Part shown: positions 9,282 to 16,095 of the stretch, piece after piece
Position numbering within the stretch: the stretch's first letter is position 1
Layout: every line of letters starts with the position of its first letter
DNA from: Nonomuraea coxensis DSM 45129
GTDB taxonomy: Bacteria > Actinomycetota > Actinomycetes > Streptosporangiales > Streptosporangiaceae
Reading direction: 5' to 3'
NCBI RefSeq assembly: GCF_019397265.1
Contig: NZ_CP068985.1
Coordinates: 8,402,501 to 8,466,500, forward strand
DNA: 64,000 bases
Notes under the pieces: generated by a model
Seen by the model: the letters and a program-made list of their open reading frames with translations, nothing else
Told to the model about the DNA's origin: nothing
Databases searched by the model: none
Position numbers and translations under genes: made by a program

Positions 9282-9744
9282 AGCCCTCGTGGGAGGCGGC
9301 GAAGCCGAGCGAGCCGTAGAAGCGGTGCGCGTCGGTGCGCGCCTTGTCCGAGGTGAGCTGCACCATGGCGCAGCCGCGCTCGCGGGCGCGGTCCACGGCC
9401 CAGCCGATCATCCGGCGGCCGAGCCCCTGGCCGCGGGCCGAGGAGTGCACCCGGACGGCCTCGATCTGGCAGCGTTCGGACCCGAGGCGGGAGAGCCCGG
9501 CCAGGTACGTGAGCTGCATCGTGCCCACCACTTCGCCGCCCTGCTCGGCGACGATCAGCTCGTCGTGGGGGTCGGCGTCGACGCGGTCGAAGGCCGCGAG
9601 GTAACGCGGGTCGCCCGGGTCGCCCTCGCGCCGCGCGCCGAGGGGGTCGTCGGCCAGCATCGCGACGATGGCGGGCACGTCGTCGCGGCGGGCCGTGCGG
9701 AAGATGACGTCTGCTTCGTACGGTTCCTGCATGTCCCGCATCAT
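9262..9744 (-). CDS. GNAT family N-acetyltransferase
   Basis: The 160-residue protein is a single GNAT domain. Motif A, which binds the acetyl-CoA pyrophosphate, reads VRVHSSARGQGLGRRMIGWA, and the C-terminal motif B region is TDAHRFYGSLGFAASHEGFKLQL. The start is uncertain: in-frame ATG codons at 9744, 9741 and 9732 are all possible and none has a clear ribosome site. The substrate is unknown. It converges on padR with a short overlap. Confidence 0.88.
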   Translation of the reverse strand: MMRDMQEPYEADVIFRTARRDDVPAIVAMLADDPLGARREGDPGDPRYLAAFDRVDADPHDELIVAEQGGEVVGTMQLTYLAGLSRLGSERCQIEAVRVHSSARGQGLGRRMIGWAVDRARERGCAMVQLTSDKARTDAHRFYGSLGFAASHEGFKLQLS

Positions 9745-9808
9745 GTCAGGGACGGCTCAGGGTCCGTCCCCGATGCTCCCGGGGGGCCTCGGAGACGACC
9801 ATGGCGGT

Positions 9809-10258
9809 ATGAACGAAATCAGTCGACGCGATGAGGTATCGCTTTCCGGCGCCGCGCTCCGCGGCGCCCCTTGGAAGGCCGCCGCCGTCGGCGGCGGCGT
9901 GGTGACCGCGGCCAGCTACGGCATGGGCCTGATCACGGGCGGCGGCGACCTCGTGTGGGCGCTGGGCCTCGGCATCAGCCTGTTCGCCCTGATCGCCGCG
10001 ATCGGGGCGGTGTCCAAGCCGCACGAGGGCGACCGCGTCACCCGCCAGGCGCGCGTCTGGTCGCTGCGCCACCCGTGGAAGTTCGCGCTGCTGCCCGCGG
10101 GCATCACCGCGGTGCTCGACTATCCGGTGCAGCTCGTCCTGGACGGCGAGGGCGTCTTCGGCTCGGCCGTGCAGGCGCTGTGGCACGGCGCGCTCGTCTA
10201 TCTGATCGCCGGCATCCTGACGTTCACGATGCAGGGCCGGGCGCGCTCCGAGCGGTGA
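9809..10258 (+). CDS. Small conserved membrane protein of unknown function
   Basis: This 149-residue protein has an amphipathic N-terminus and four likely membrane helices, around residues 25-45 (AAAVGGGVVTAASYGMGLITG), 48-68, 88-108 and 120-142. It carries a short charged loop (SKPHEGDRVTRQARVWSLRHPWK) between helices two and three. No family is recognised. The ATG at 9809 begins MNEISRRDE, a plausible cytosolic head. The upstream in-frame extension is out of character and is rejected. It converges on the VOC gene. Confidence 0.7.
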   Translation: MNEISRRDEVSLSGAALRGAPWKAAAVGGGVVTAASYGMGLITGGGDLVWALGLGISLFALIAAIGAVSKPHEGDRVTRQARVWSLRHPWKFALLPAGITAVLDYPVQLVLDGEGVFGSAVQALWHGALVYLIAGILTFTMQGRARSER

Positions 10259-10271
10259 CCCGCCAGGACCG

Positions 10272-10649
10272 TCAGGACTCCCGCTCGGCCTGGCTGCGGC
10301 ACACGCAGAACTCGTTGCCCTCGGGGTCGAGCATCGTCACCCATCCGGTGCCGTCGGGCCGGCGCAGATCGGCGTGGACGGTCGCGCCAAGCCCGGCGAG
10401 CCGGTCGACCTCCTCGTCGCGGGTCCGGCCCGCGGTGCCGTTGACGTCGAAGTGCAGGCGGTTCTTGACCGTCTTGCCCTCGGGGACACGGATGAACAGC
10501 AGGTAGGGGTCGCGCTCGGTCCGCAGCATCACCTCGTCGTCGCCCGGCTGGTCGCCCTCGCCCAGGGGCAGCCCCGTGGCCCTGCTCCACCAGCTCGCGA
10601 GCTCGTACGGGTCGGCGGCGTCGATGGTGACGGCGTGGATCTCGATCAT
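10272..10649 (-). CDS. VOC (glyoxalase/bleomycin-resistance fold) family protein
   Basis: This 125-residue protein starts MIEIHAVTIDAADPYELASWWSRATGL and ends with GTGWVTMLDPEGNEFCVCRS, the two beta-alpha-beta-beta-beta modules of the vicinal oxygen chelate fold. Metal-ligand positions are the N-terminal His, the His in NRLHFDV and the Glu in GNEFCV. Such small actinomycete members are usually annotated glyoxalase-like. The start at 10649 fits the family better than the longer in-frame start at 10685. It lies 43 bases beyond the end of the methyltransferase on the same strand. Confidence 0.85.
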   Translation of the reverse strand: MIEIHAVTIDAADPYELASWWSRATGLPLGEGDQPGDDEVMLRTERDPYLLFIRVPEGKTVKNRLHFDVNGTAGRTRDEEVDRLAGLGATVHADLRRPDGTGWVTMLDPEGNEFCVCRSQAERES

Positions 10650-10692
10650 GGGAACCACCCAACCCGACACCGCCGAAGACGTCAAACCGGTG

Positions 10693-11490
10693 TCAGTCCC
10701 ACCAGACGGTGACCCAGCGGTCCCGCGGCAACGGCCACATGCCCAGCTCGACGGCCGTGGCGGCCACCTCGTCCATCCGGGACGGGTCGAGGCACGCCCG
10801 CCGGCACGCGCTGCCCGCGAGCTCCTCCAGGGAGCTGAATCGTTCCAGCGGGGCCTCCCGCTCCTCCACCCGTACGGCGAAGCCGAGCGCCGCCGCCAGC
10901 GCCACGCAGTCCTCGGCGACCGGCCGCACCGGGCGGTCGATGCCGTGGAAGTGCTGCCAGAGCGGCGTCATCCAGCTCGTCGGGTGGCGGTGCGTCAGCT
11001 CCAGCACCACCCGGCCGCGCGTGTGGGCGTCGAGCGCGCGCAGGAAGCCGGCCAGGTCGGGCACGTTGTAGACGACGTGCGCGGCGATGGAGACGTCGGC
11101 CACAGGGGCCTCGCCCGCCACGTCGGGCCAGCGGCCGTGGATCGTGGTGACCGGGACCCCGAGCTTGTCCGCGCGCAGCGTGAGCCCGTCGAGCATCGCG
11201 GCCGAGGAGTCGACCGCGTAGAGGTGGCCGACGCGCCCGCCGAGCGGCAGCGAGGACGCGCCGGCGCCGCAGCCCACGTCGAGCAGCGTGCCCTGGTCGG
11301 GCAGGGCCTCGGCCACCCTTGTCATGGTGGGCCCGTCGTCGGGCTCGGCGAGGGCACGGTCGGTGCGGGTGCCGAACCGTTCGGGCGAGTGAGTCCAGGG
11401 GTCGGCGGAGGCGCGGGCCAGGATCTCGTCCGGGATCGCCCAGGTCTCCAGTCGCTCCCGCCACCGCGCGGCGAGTTCTTCGGCGTCCAT
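10693..11490 (-). CDS. Class I SAM-dependent methyltransferase
   Basis: The 265-residue protein has the SAM-binding motif I LLDVGCGAGASSL (about residues 69-81), an acidic residue after beta-2 (YAVDSSAAMLDGL) and the post-I segment VADVSIAAHVVYNVPDL. This is the generic methyltransferase fold of domain family 11/25; the substrate cannot be told. The ATG at 11490 is chosen; two upstream in-frame ATGs (11502, 11511) are possible. It is divergent from the acyl-CoA dehydrogenase, and the first of two operator-like palindromes lies close to its start, so both genes may share a regulator. Confidence 0.82.
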   Translation of the reverse strand: MDAEELAARWRERLETWAIPDEILARASADPWTHSPERFGTRTDRALAEPDDGPTMTRVAEALPDQGTLLDVGCGAGASSLPLGGRVGHLYAVDSSAAMLDGLTLRADKLGVPVTTIHGRWPDVAGEAPVADVSIAAHVVYNVPDLAGFLRALDAHTRGRVVLELTHRHPTSWMTPLWQHFHGIDRPVRPVAEDCVALAAALGFAVRVEEREAPLERFSSLEELAGSACRRACLDPSRMDEVAATAVELGMWPLPRDRWVTVWWD

Positions 11491-11520
11491 GGAGACGAGC
11501 ATGCCATGCATGGTGGGGGT

Positions 11521-11532
11521 TACCCGCGGGTA
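11521..11532. promoter_or_regulatory. Operator palindrome 1 upstream of acyl-CoA dehydrogenase
   Basis: TACCCGCGGGTA is a perfect 12-bp palindrome in the divergent region. Its near-copy TACTCGCGAGTA lies 29 bases downstream (centre to centre), giving the shared pattern TAC-Y-CGCG-R-GTA. It sits near the -35 region for the dehydrogenase and just upstream of the methyltransferase start. Confidence 0.65.
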
Positions 11533-11543
11533 GCATTTCAGAG

Positions 11544-11561
11544 TAAGGTTACTCGCGAGTA
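11544..11561 (+). promoter_or_regulatory. -10 box and operator palindrome 2 of the acyl-CoA dehydrogenase gene
   Basis: TAAGGT (11544-11549) fits a -10 box and runs directly into the perfect palindrome TACTCGCGAGTA (11550-11561), which would cover the transcription start. An AAGGAG ribosome site follows before the ATG at 11594. The layout suggests repression, typically by a TetR-type acyl-CoA sensor, although no such regulator gene is adjacent. Confidence 0.65.
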
Positions 11562-11593
11562 CACCCCTGTCTCGGTTCAAGGAGATCGACCCC

Positions 11594-13399
11594 ATGGGCC
11601 ACTACAAGAGCAACGTTCGCGACCTTGAATTCAACCTCTTCGAGGTCTTCGGGCGACGCGAGATCCTCGGCGCAGGGCCCTTTGCGGAAGTCGACGAGGA
11701 CGTCGCGCGCAGCATCCTCGAAGAGGTCAACCGCCTGGCGACCGGCGTGCTCGCCGACTCCTTCGAGGAGGGCGACAGGAAGCCGCCGGTCTTCGACCCC
11801 GCGACGAGCTCCGTCACCATGCCAGAAGGCTTCAAGAAGTCGTACAAGGCGCTGGTGGAGGGCGGCTGGGCGCACCTCGACCTGCCCGCCGAGCTGGGCG
11901 GCCCCGGCATCCCGCGCAGCCTCGCCTGGGCCACGGCCGAGATGGTGCTCGGCGCGAACCCCGCGCTCTACATGTACGGCGCCGGCCCCAACTTCGCCTA
12001 CACGCTGTGGAAGCTCGGCACCGAGGAGCAGAAGCGCTTCGCCGAGCTGGCCATCGAGCGTAACTGGGGCGCGACCATGGTGCTGACCGAGCCGGACGCC
12101 GGCTCCGACGTGGGCGCCGGCCGCACCAAGGCCGTACGCCAGCCGGACGGCACCTGGCACATCGAGGGCGTCAAGCGCTTCATCACCAGCGCCGAGCACG
12201 ACATGTCCGACAACATCTTCCACCTGGTGCTCGCCCGCCCCGAGGGTCACGGCCCCGGCACCAAGGGCCTGTCGATGTTCCTGGTGCCGAAGTACCACGT
12301 CGACCTGGAGACCGGGGAACTCGGCGAGCGCAACGGCGTCTACGTCACCAACGTCGAGAAGAAGATGGGCCTGAAGGTCTCCACGACCTGCGAGCTCACC
12401 TTCGGCGAGAAGCACCCGGCGGTCGGCTGGCTGGTCGGCGAGGTGCACGAGGGCATCAAGCAGATGTTCATGGTCATCGAGCACGCCCGCATGATGGTCG
12501 GCACCAAGGCCATCGCCACGCTCTCGACCGGCTACCTCAACGCCCTCGACTACGCGAAGTCCCGGGTCCAGGGCGCGGACCTGACGAAGATGACCGACAA
12601 GACCGCCCCGCGCGTCACCATCGCCCACCACCCGGACGTGCGCCGCGAGCTGATGCTGCAGAAGGCGTACGCCGAGGGCATGCGCGCCCTGGTCCTCTAC
12701 ACGGCCACCTTCCAGGACGCCGTCATGATCGACCCGGACGACCGGCACGCCATCGCGATGAACGACCTGCTGCTGCCGCTGGTCAAGGGCGTCGGCTCGG
12801 AGCGGTCGTACGAGCTGCTGGCCCGCTCGCTGCAGACCCTGGGCGGCTCCGGCTACCTCCAGGACTACCCGATCGAGCAGTACATCAGGGACGCCAAGAT
12901 CGACTCCCTGTACGAGGGCACCACCGCCATCCAGGGCCTGGACCTGTTCTTCAGGAAGATCCTGCGCAACCAGGGCGCGGCGGTCGGCGCGCTGCTCGGC
13001 GAGATCAACGCCTTCGCCGCCTCCGAGGCCGGCAACGGGCGGCTGAAGGAGGAGCGCGAGCTGCTGGCCGAGGCCGCCGCCCACGTCAAGGCCATGGGCG
13101 ACACGATGGCGACCTGGGCGCTCGGCTCGATGGAGAAGCCGGAGGAGGTCTACAAGGTCGGGCTCAACACCACCCGCCTGCTGCTCGCCCTCGGCGACCT
13201 CGTCATCGGCTGGCTGCTGCTGCGTCAGGCCGAGGTGGCGCTGGCCCGGCTCGCCGCCGGCGAGGACGCGTTCTACCAGGGCAAGGTCGCGGCGGCCACG
13301 TTCTTCGCGAAGACCGTGCTGCCCCGTCTCGCCGCCGAGCGGCGCGTGCTCGACTCCACCGGCCAGGAGCTCATGGAGCTCCCGGAGGAGGCGTTCTAG
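11594..13399 (+). CDS. Acyl-CoA dehydrogenase (large, FadE-type with C-terminal extension)
   Basis: This 601-residue flavoenzyme should desaturate an acyl-CoA at the alpha-beta position, passing electrons to ETF. It shows WGATMVLTEPDAGSDVGAGRTKA and HIEGVKRFITSAEHD in the middle domain, and QTLGGSGYLQDYPIEQYIRDAKIDSLYEGTTAIQGLDL, which holds the catalytic-Glu region and the family signature. The C-terminal 150 residues are an added helical domain (DUF5648/AidB-like long form), which puts it in the FadE5-like class. AAGGAG precedes the ATG. It is a single gene, closed by a strong terminator, with a two-palindrome operator at its promoter. Confidence 0.93.
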   Translation: MGHYKSNVRDLEFNLFEVFGRREILGAGPFAEVDEDVARSILEEVNRLATGVLADSFEEGDRKPPVFDPATSSVTMPEGFKKSYKALVEGGWAHLDLPAELGGPGIPRSLAWATAEMVLGANPALYMYGAGPNFAYTLWKLGTEEQKRFAELAIERNWGATMVLTEPDAGSDVGAGRTKAVRQPDGTWHIEGVKRFITSAEHDMSDNIFHLVLARPEGHGPGTKGLSMFLVPKYHVDLETGELGERNGVYVTNVEKKMGLKVSTTCELTFGEKHPAVGWLVGEVHEGIKQMFMVIEHARMMVGTKAIATLSTGYLNALDYAKSRVQGADLTKMTDKTAPRVTIAHHPDVRRELMLQKAYAEGMRALVLYTATFQDAVMIDPDDRHAIAMNDLLLPLVKGVGSERSYELLARSLQTLGGSGYLQDYPIEQYIRDAKIDSLYEGTTAIQGLDLFFRKILRNQGAAVGALLGEINAFAASEAGNGRLKEERELLAEAAAHVKAMGDTMATWALGSMEKPEEVYKVGLNTTRLLLALGDLVIGWLLLRQAEVALARLAAGEDAFYQGKVAAATFFAKTVLPRLAAERRVLDSTGQELMELPEEAF

Positions 13400-13428
13400 G
13401 TCCCGGAACGCGTTCTAGGTCCCGGAAC
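13391..13428. repeat. Tandem duplication of 19 bp across the stop codon
   Basis: Two perfect head-to-tail copies of a 19-base unit (13391-13409 and 13410-13428) span the acyl-CoA dehydrogenase stop codon. The first copy encodes the last codons and stop, and the second is untranslated. It looks like a recent slippage duplication. Confidence 0.85.
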
Positions 13429-13433
13429 GCACG

Positions 13434-13461
13434 GAACGCCCGCACGCCCGTGCGGGCGTTC
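13434..13461 (+). terminator. Strong intrinsic hairpin after acyl-CoA dehydrogenase
   Basis: A 13-bp perfect stem (GAACGCCCGCACG pairing with CGTGCGGGCGTTC) around a 2-base centre follows the stop by about 30 bases and is followed by TGTCGTTC. It is a typical GC-rich actinomycete terminator with a weak U-tract. Confidence 0.8.
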
Positions 13462-13499
13462 TGTCGTTCAGGACACAGCCCTCGCGGCCCGGGAGCGAG

Positions 13500-13505
13500 T
13501 AGCTT
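13500..13505 (+). promoter_or_regulatory. -10 box of a leaderless promoter for the MBL hydrolase
   Basis: TAGCTT is seven bases before the ATG at 13513. This places the start at 13513 and not at the upstream in-frame ATG at 13450, which falls inside the terminator hairpin. Confidence 0.55.
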
Positions 13506-13512
13506 CGCGGGC

Positions 13513-14451
13513 ATGAGCGCGTCCGTGCACGACGATCCCCTGCCGCCCGCGCGGGTCGACGAGGTCTCCGAAGGCGTCTACGCCTACGTCCAGCCGGACG
13601 GGAGCTGGTGGATCAACAACACCGGCTTCCTCGCCGGGCGGCGCGGGGTGATCTGCGTGGACGCCTGCTCGACCGAGCGGCGCACCCGCCGGTTGCGTGA
13701 GGCCATCGGCAAGGTCAGCGGGCGGCCCGTCACGACGCTGATCAACACGCACCACCACGGCGACCACACCTTCGGCAACTGGCTGTTCCCCGAGGCGACG
13801 ATCGTCGGGCACGAGGGGGTACGGGCGCAGATCCTGGCCGAGGGCGTCCCCGCCTACCGGGCGGCCTGGTCGGCCGAGGTCGAGTGGGGCGCGATGGAGC
13901 TCGCCCCGCCGTTCCTGACCTTCACCGACCGGATCACGGTGCACTCCGACGACCTGCGGTGCGAGGTGCGGCACGTCGGGCACGCCGCGCACACCACCAA
14001 CGACTCGTACGTGTGGATCCCGGAGCGGCGCGTGCTGTTCAGCGGCGACCTGGTGTTCAACGGCGGCACCCCGTTCGTGCTCATGGGCTCGGTCACCGGG
14101 GCGCTCGACGCGCTCGACGGGCTCAGGGCTCTGGAGGCGGAGACGATCGTGCCCGGCCACGGCGAGGTGTGCGGGCCGGAGGTCTACGACGAGGTCGAGG
14201 GCTACCTGCGGTTCGTGCTGGAGACCGCCAGGCGCGGCCGGGAGGCGGGGCTCACGCCGCTCGACGCGGCCAGGGAGACCGACCTCGGCCCGTGGGGCGG
14301 GCTGCTGGACGCCGAGCGGATCGTGGGCAACCTGCACCGCGCCTACGCGGAGCTGGACGGCGCTCCGCCGGGAGCGCCGATCGACCTGGCCGCCGCCGTG
14401 CTCGACATGATCGCCTACAACGGCGGCCGGCCGCTGTCGTGCCTCGCCTGA
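13513..14451 (+). CDS. MBL-fold metallo-hydrolase
   Basis: This 312-residue protein has the metallo-beta-lactamase zinc motif HHHGDH at residues 80-85, followed by the later ligands in GHAAHTTNDSY (His), FSGDLVF (Asp) and VPGHGEVCG (His). All residues needed for a binuclear metal site are present. No signal peptide is seen, so this is a cytoplasmic hydrolase; members of this subgroup act on thioesters, lactones or phosphodiesters. The substrate cannot be assigned. The C-terminal 70 residues are helical (VEGYLRFVLETARRGREAG). Confidence 0.88.
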   Translation: MSASVHDDPLPPARVDEVSEGVYAYVQPDGSWWINNTGFLAGRRGVICVDACSTERRTRRLREAIGKVSGRPVTTLINTHHHGDHTFGNWLFPEATIVGHEGVRAQILAEGVPAYRAAWSAEVEWGAMELAPPFLTFTDRITVHSDDLRCEVRHVGHAAHTTNDSYVWIPERRVLFSGDLVFNGGTPFVLMGSVTGALDALDGLRALEAETIVPGHGEVCGPEVYDEVEGYLRFVLETARRGREAGLTPLDAARETDLGPWGGLLDAERIVGNLHRAYAELDGAPPGAPIDLAAAVLDMIAYNGGRPLSCLA

Positions 14452-14533
14452 TCGCGGGTGTGATCGGCATTAGCAGGGTATGACCGTGGGCGTACCCGCC
14501 GTTTACCGGCCCGCAGGACCAGGGAGGCTCGTC

Positions 14534-14758
14534 ATGGGTGTCGGGGTCAGCATCTTCTTCCTCACGCTCGGCGCCATCCTGAGGTTCGCGATCGAGCCCG
14601 ACGTCTTCGGAAAGAGCGTCCACATGGACGTCATCGGCCTGATCTTCATGATCGTCGGCGGCGTGGGCGTCGTGCTCAGCGTCGTGCTGGCCCCGAGGAG
14701 GGGCCGCACGTCCGACGAGCGCCTGATGCACCGCGAGAACCACCCGCCGGAGGTCTAG
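14534..14758 (+). CDS. DUF6458 family small membrane protein
   Basis: The 74-residue protein begins MGVGVSIFFLTLGAILRFAIE and has a second helix MDVIGLIFMIVGGVGVVLSVVL, the two-helix arrangement of the small actinobacterial DUF6458 family. An AGGGAGG ribosome site six bases before the ATG at 14534 supports this start over the upstream in-frame ATG at 14480. The tail is basic then acidic and should lie in the cytoplasm. Function unknown. It converges with the Dabb gene six bases on. Confidence 0.85.
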   Translation: MGVGVSIFFLTLGAILRFAIEPDVFGKSVHMDVIGLIFMIVGGVGVVLSVVLAPRRGRTSDERLMHRENHPPEV

Positions 14759-14764
14759 GAGGCC

Positions 14765-15058
14765 CTACACCTCGATCTGCACGGCCGCGCGGGCGCCGAG
14801 GATCGGCTTGATGTGCTCGGCGATGACCGCCTGGTGCCGCGGGTGGTCGCGGTAGACGATGTAGTCGTCCACGGAGTCGAAGTCGGCGACCACCCCGTAG
14901 GCGTGGTTGCCCTGGTTGATGCCGACGTCGGGGCCGACCGTGTAGGAGCGGAGCTCCGGGATGGCGTCCGGCAGCTTGCGCAGCTCGGCGGTCACCGTCG
15001 CCTTCTGCTCGTCGGTCGCGTCGTCGGTCCAGGTGAACAGCACGATGTGGCGAATCAT
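14765..15058 (-). CDS. Dabb (stress-responsive A/B barrel) family protein
   Basis: This 97-residue protein is a dimeric alpha-beta barrel. It starts MIRHIVLFTWTDDATDEQ and has GPDVGINQGNHAYGVVADFDSVDDYIVYRDHPRHQAV, the diagnostic Dabb pattern with the HPxHxxV segment. Family members are small stress proteins or cyclases acting on polyketide-like substrates; the role here is open. A TAGGGT box (15065-15070 on the minus strand) six bases before the ATG implies a leaderless mRNA. It is divergent from the NUDIX regulator. Confidence 0.9.
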   Translation of the reverse strand: MIRHIVLFTWTDDATDEQKATVTAELRKLPDAIPELRSYTVGPDVGINQGNHAYGVVADFDSVDDYIVYRDHPRHQAVIAEHIKPILGARAAVQIEV

Positions 15059-15096
15059 GGGGGCACCCTATCGACATCTTCGTGTCGTCCTGGTTA

Positions 15097-15127
15097 TTCT
15101 CAGATAGAGAAATACTCAAACTGAGAA
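15097..15127. promoter_or_regulatory. Candidate operator array of the NUDIX-type regulator
   Basis: An AT-rich stretch between the divergent Dabb and NUDIX genes contains nested inverted repeats. TTCTC-N5-GAGAA lies at 15097-15111, and TACTCA-AAC-TGAGAA at 15113-15127. The outer arms TTCTCAG and CTGAGAA are also complementary. Such paired sites immediately before an NrtR-like gene suggest autoregulation and control of both genes. Confidence 0.55.
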
Positions 15128-15131
15128 GGAC

Positions 15132-15869
15132 ATGGGCGTGGAGGACTTCCTGGCCGGCTACGACCCGCGGCGCCACGCCCCGGTCGCGGTGACGGTCGAC
15201 GTGGTCGCGCTGACCATCCGGGACCGGCGGCTGCACGTGCTGATCGTCGAGCGGGGGGCCGAGCCGTACGCGGGGTCCTGGGCGCTGCCCGGCGGCTTCA
15301 TCCGGCCCGACGAGGACCTCGCCGAGGCCGCCGTGCGCGAGCTGGCCGAGGAGACCGGCGTGGCCGCCCGGCCCGCCCACCTGGAGCAGCTCGCCGGCTA
15401 CGGCGGCCCCGGCCGCGACCCGCGCATGCGCGTCGTGTCGATCGCCCACCTCGCCTTCGCGCCCGGCCTGCCCGGCCCAGAGCCCGGCACCGACGCGGCG
15501 GCGGCCGTCTGGCACCCGGTCGACGACGTGCCGCCGCTCGCCTTCGACCACGCCCGCATCCTCGCCGACGGGGTCGAACGGGCCCGCTCCAAACTGGAGT
15601 ACACCCCGCTCGCCACCGCGTTCGCCGGCGAGCTGTTCACCATCTCCGAGCTGCGGCTCATCTACGAGAGCGTGTGGGGCACCCCGCTGCACGCGGGCAA
15701 CTTCCACCGCAAGGTCCTGTCCGTGCCCGGGTTCGTCGAGAGCACCGGACAGACCACCGAGACCGGCGGCCCCAAGGGCGGGCCCCGGGCCAAGCTCTAC
15801 CGCGCCGGCGACGCCCGGCTGCTTCACCCCGCGCTGCTGCGACCGGCACGCGAGGACGACCTCCGATGA
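15132..15869 (+). CDS. NUDIX-domain transcriptional regulator (NrtR-like)
   Basis: This 245-residue protein has a complete NUDIX box at residues 55-77 (G-x5-E-x7-REL-x-EE-x-G) and a C-terminal winged-helix domain (about 150-230: FTISELRLIYESVWGTPLHAGNFHRKVLSVPGF). That combination defines the NrtR family, where the NUDIX domain senses an ADP-ribose-type or sugar-nucleotide ligand and the winged helix binds DNA. The catalytic Glu residues are intact, so hydrolysis is possible. AGAAGG lies close before the ATG. The regulon is unknown; the palindromes upstream are the best candidate site. Confidence 0.85.
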   Translation: MGVEDFLAGYDPRRHAPVAVTVDVVALTIRDRRLHVLIVERGAEPYAGSWALPGGFIRPDEDLAEAAVRELAEETGVAARPAHLEQLAGYGGPGRDPRMRVVSIAHLAFAPGLPGPEPGTDAAAAVWHPVDDVPPLAFDHARILADGVERARSKLEYTPLATAFAGELFTISELRLIYESVWGTPLHAGNFHRKVLSVPGFVESTGQTTETGGPKGGPRAKLYRAGDARLLHPALLRPAREDDLR

Positions 15870-16051
15870 CCTGAAGGAGACCCCCAAACGCCGAGGCGCC
15901 GGCCGGGGCGGACGGCGCGGGCGCGGCCGATCTACGAGGACGATGTATCAGACTGGGCAGGCGCCGTCTCCGACGTCATGAAGGCAACCGTGTGGCTCGC
16001 CTCGTACGGGCCTGCCGCGGAGAGCAAGCGCGCTCTCGTGCCGGGCCCGTG

Positions 16052-16086
16052 GTGATCGCCGGGGGAGGGGTCCTCCCGGCGATCAC
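16052..16086 (-). terminator. Terminator of the 2-oxoacid dehydrogenase operon
   Basis: GTGATCGCCGG pairs with CCGGCGATCAC around a purine/pyrimidine-rich loop that adds further G-C pairs. It lies ten bases beyond the E2 stop on the minus strand and may also stop transcription coming from the NUDIX gene. Confidence 0.75.
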
Positions 16087-16095
16087 CCTTTGTCC

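Noticed and set aside
14480..14533. Longer N-terminus for the DUF6458 protein
   Set aside because: The extra residues are not membrane-like, and a strong AGGGAGG site points to the ATG at 14534.
10693..15869. A biosynthetic gene cluster around the methyltransferase, MBL, Dabb and NUDIX genes
   Set aside because: There is no core synthase, the genes point in different directions with their own promoters, and each belongs to a common stand-alone family.
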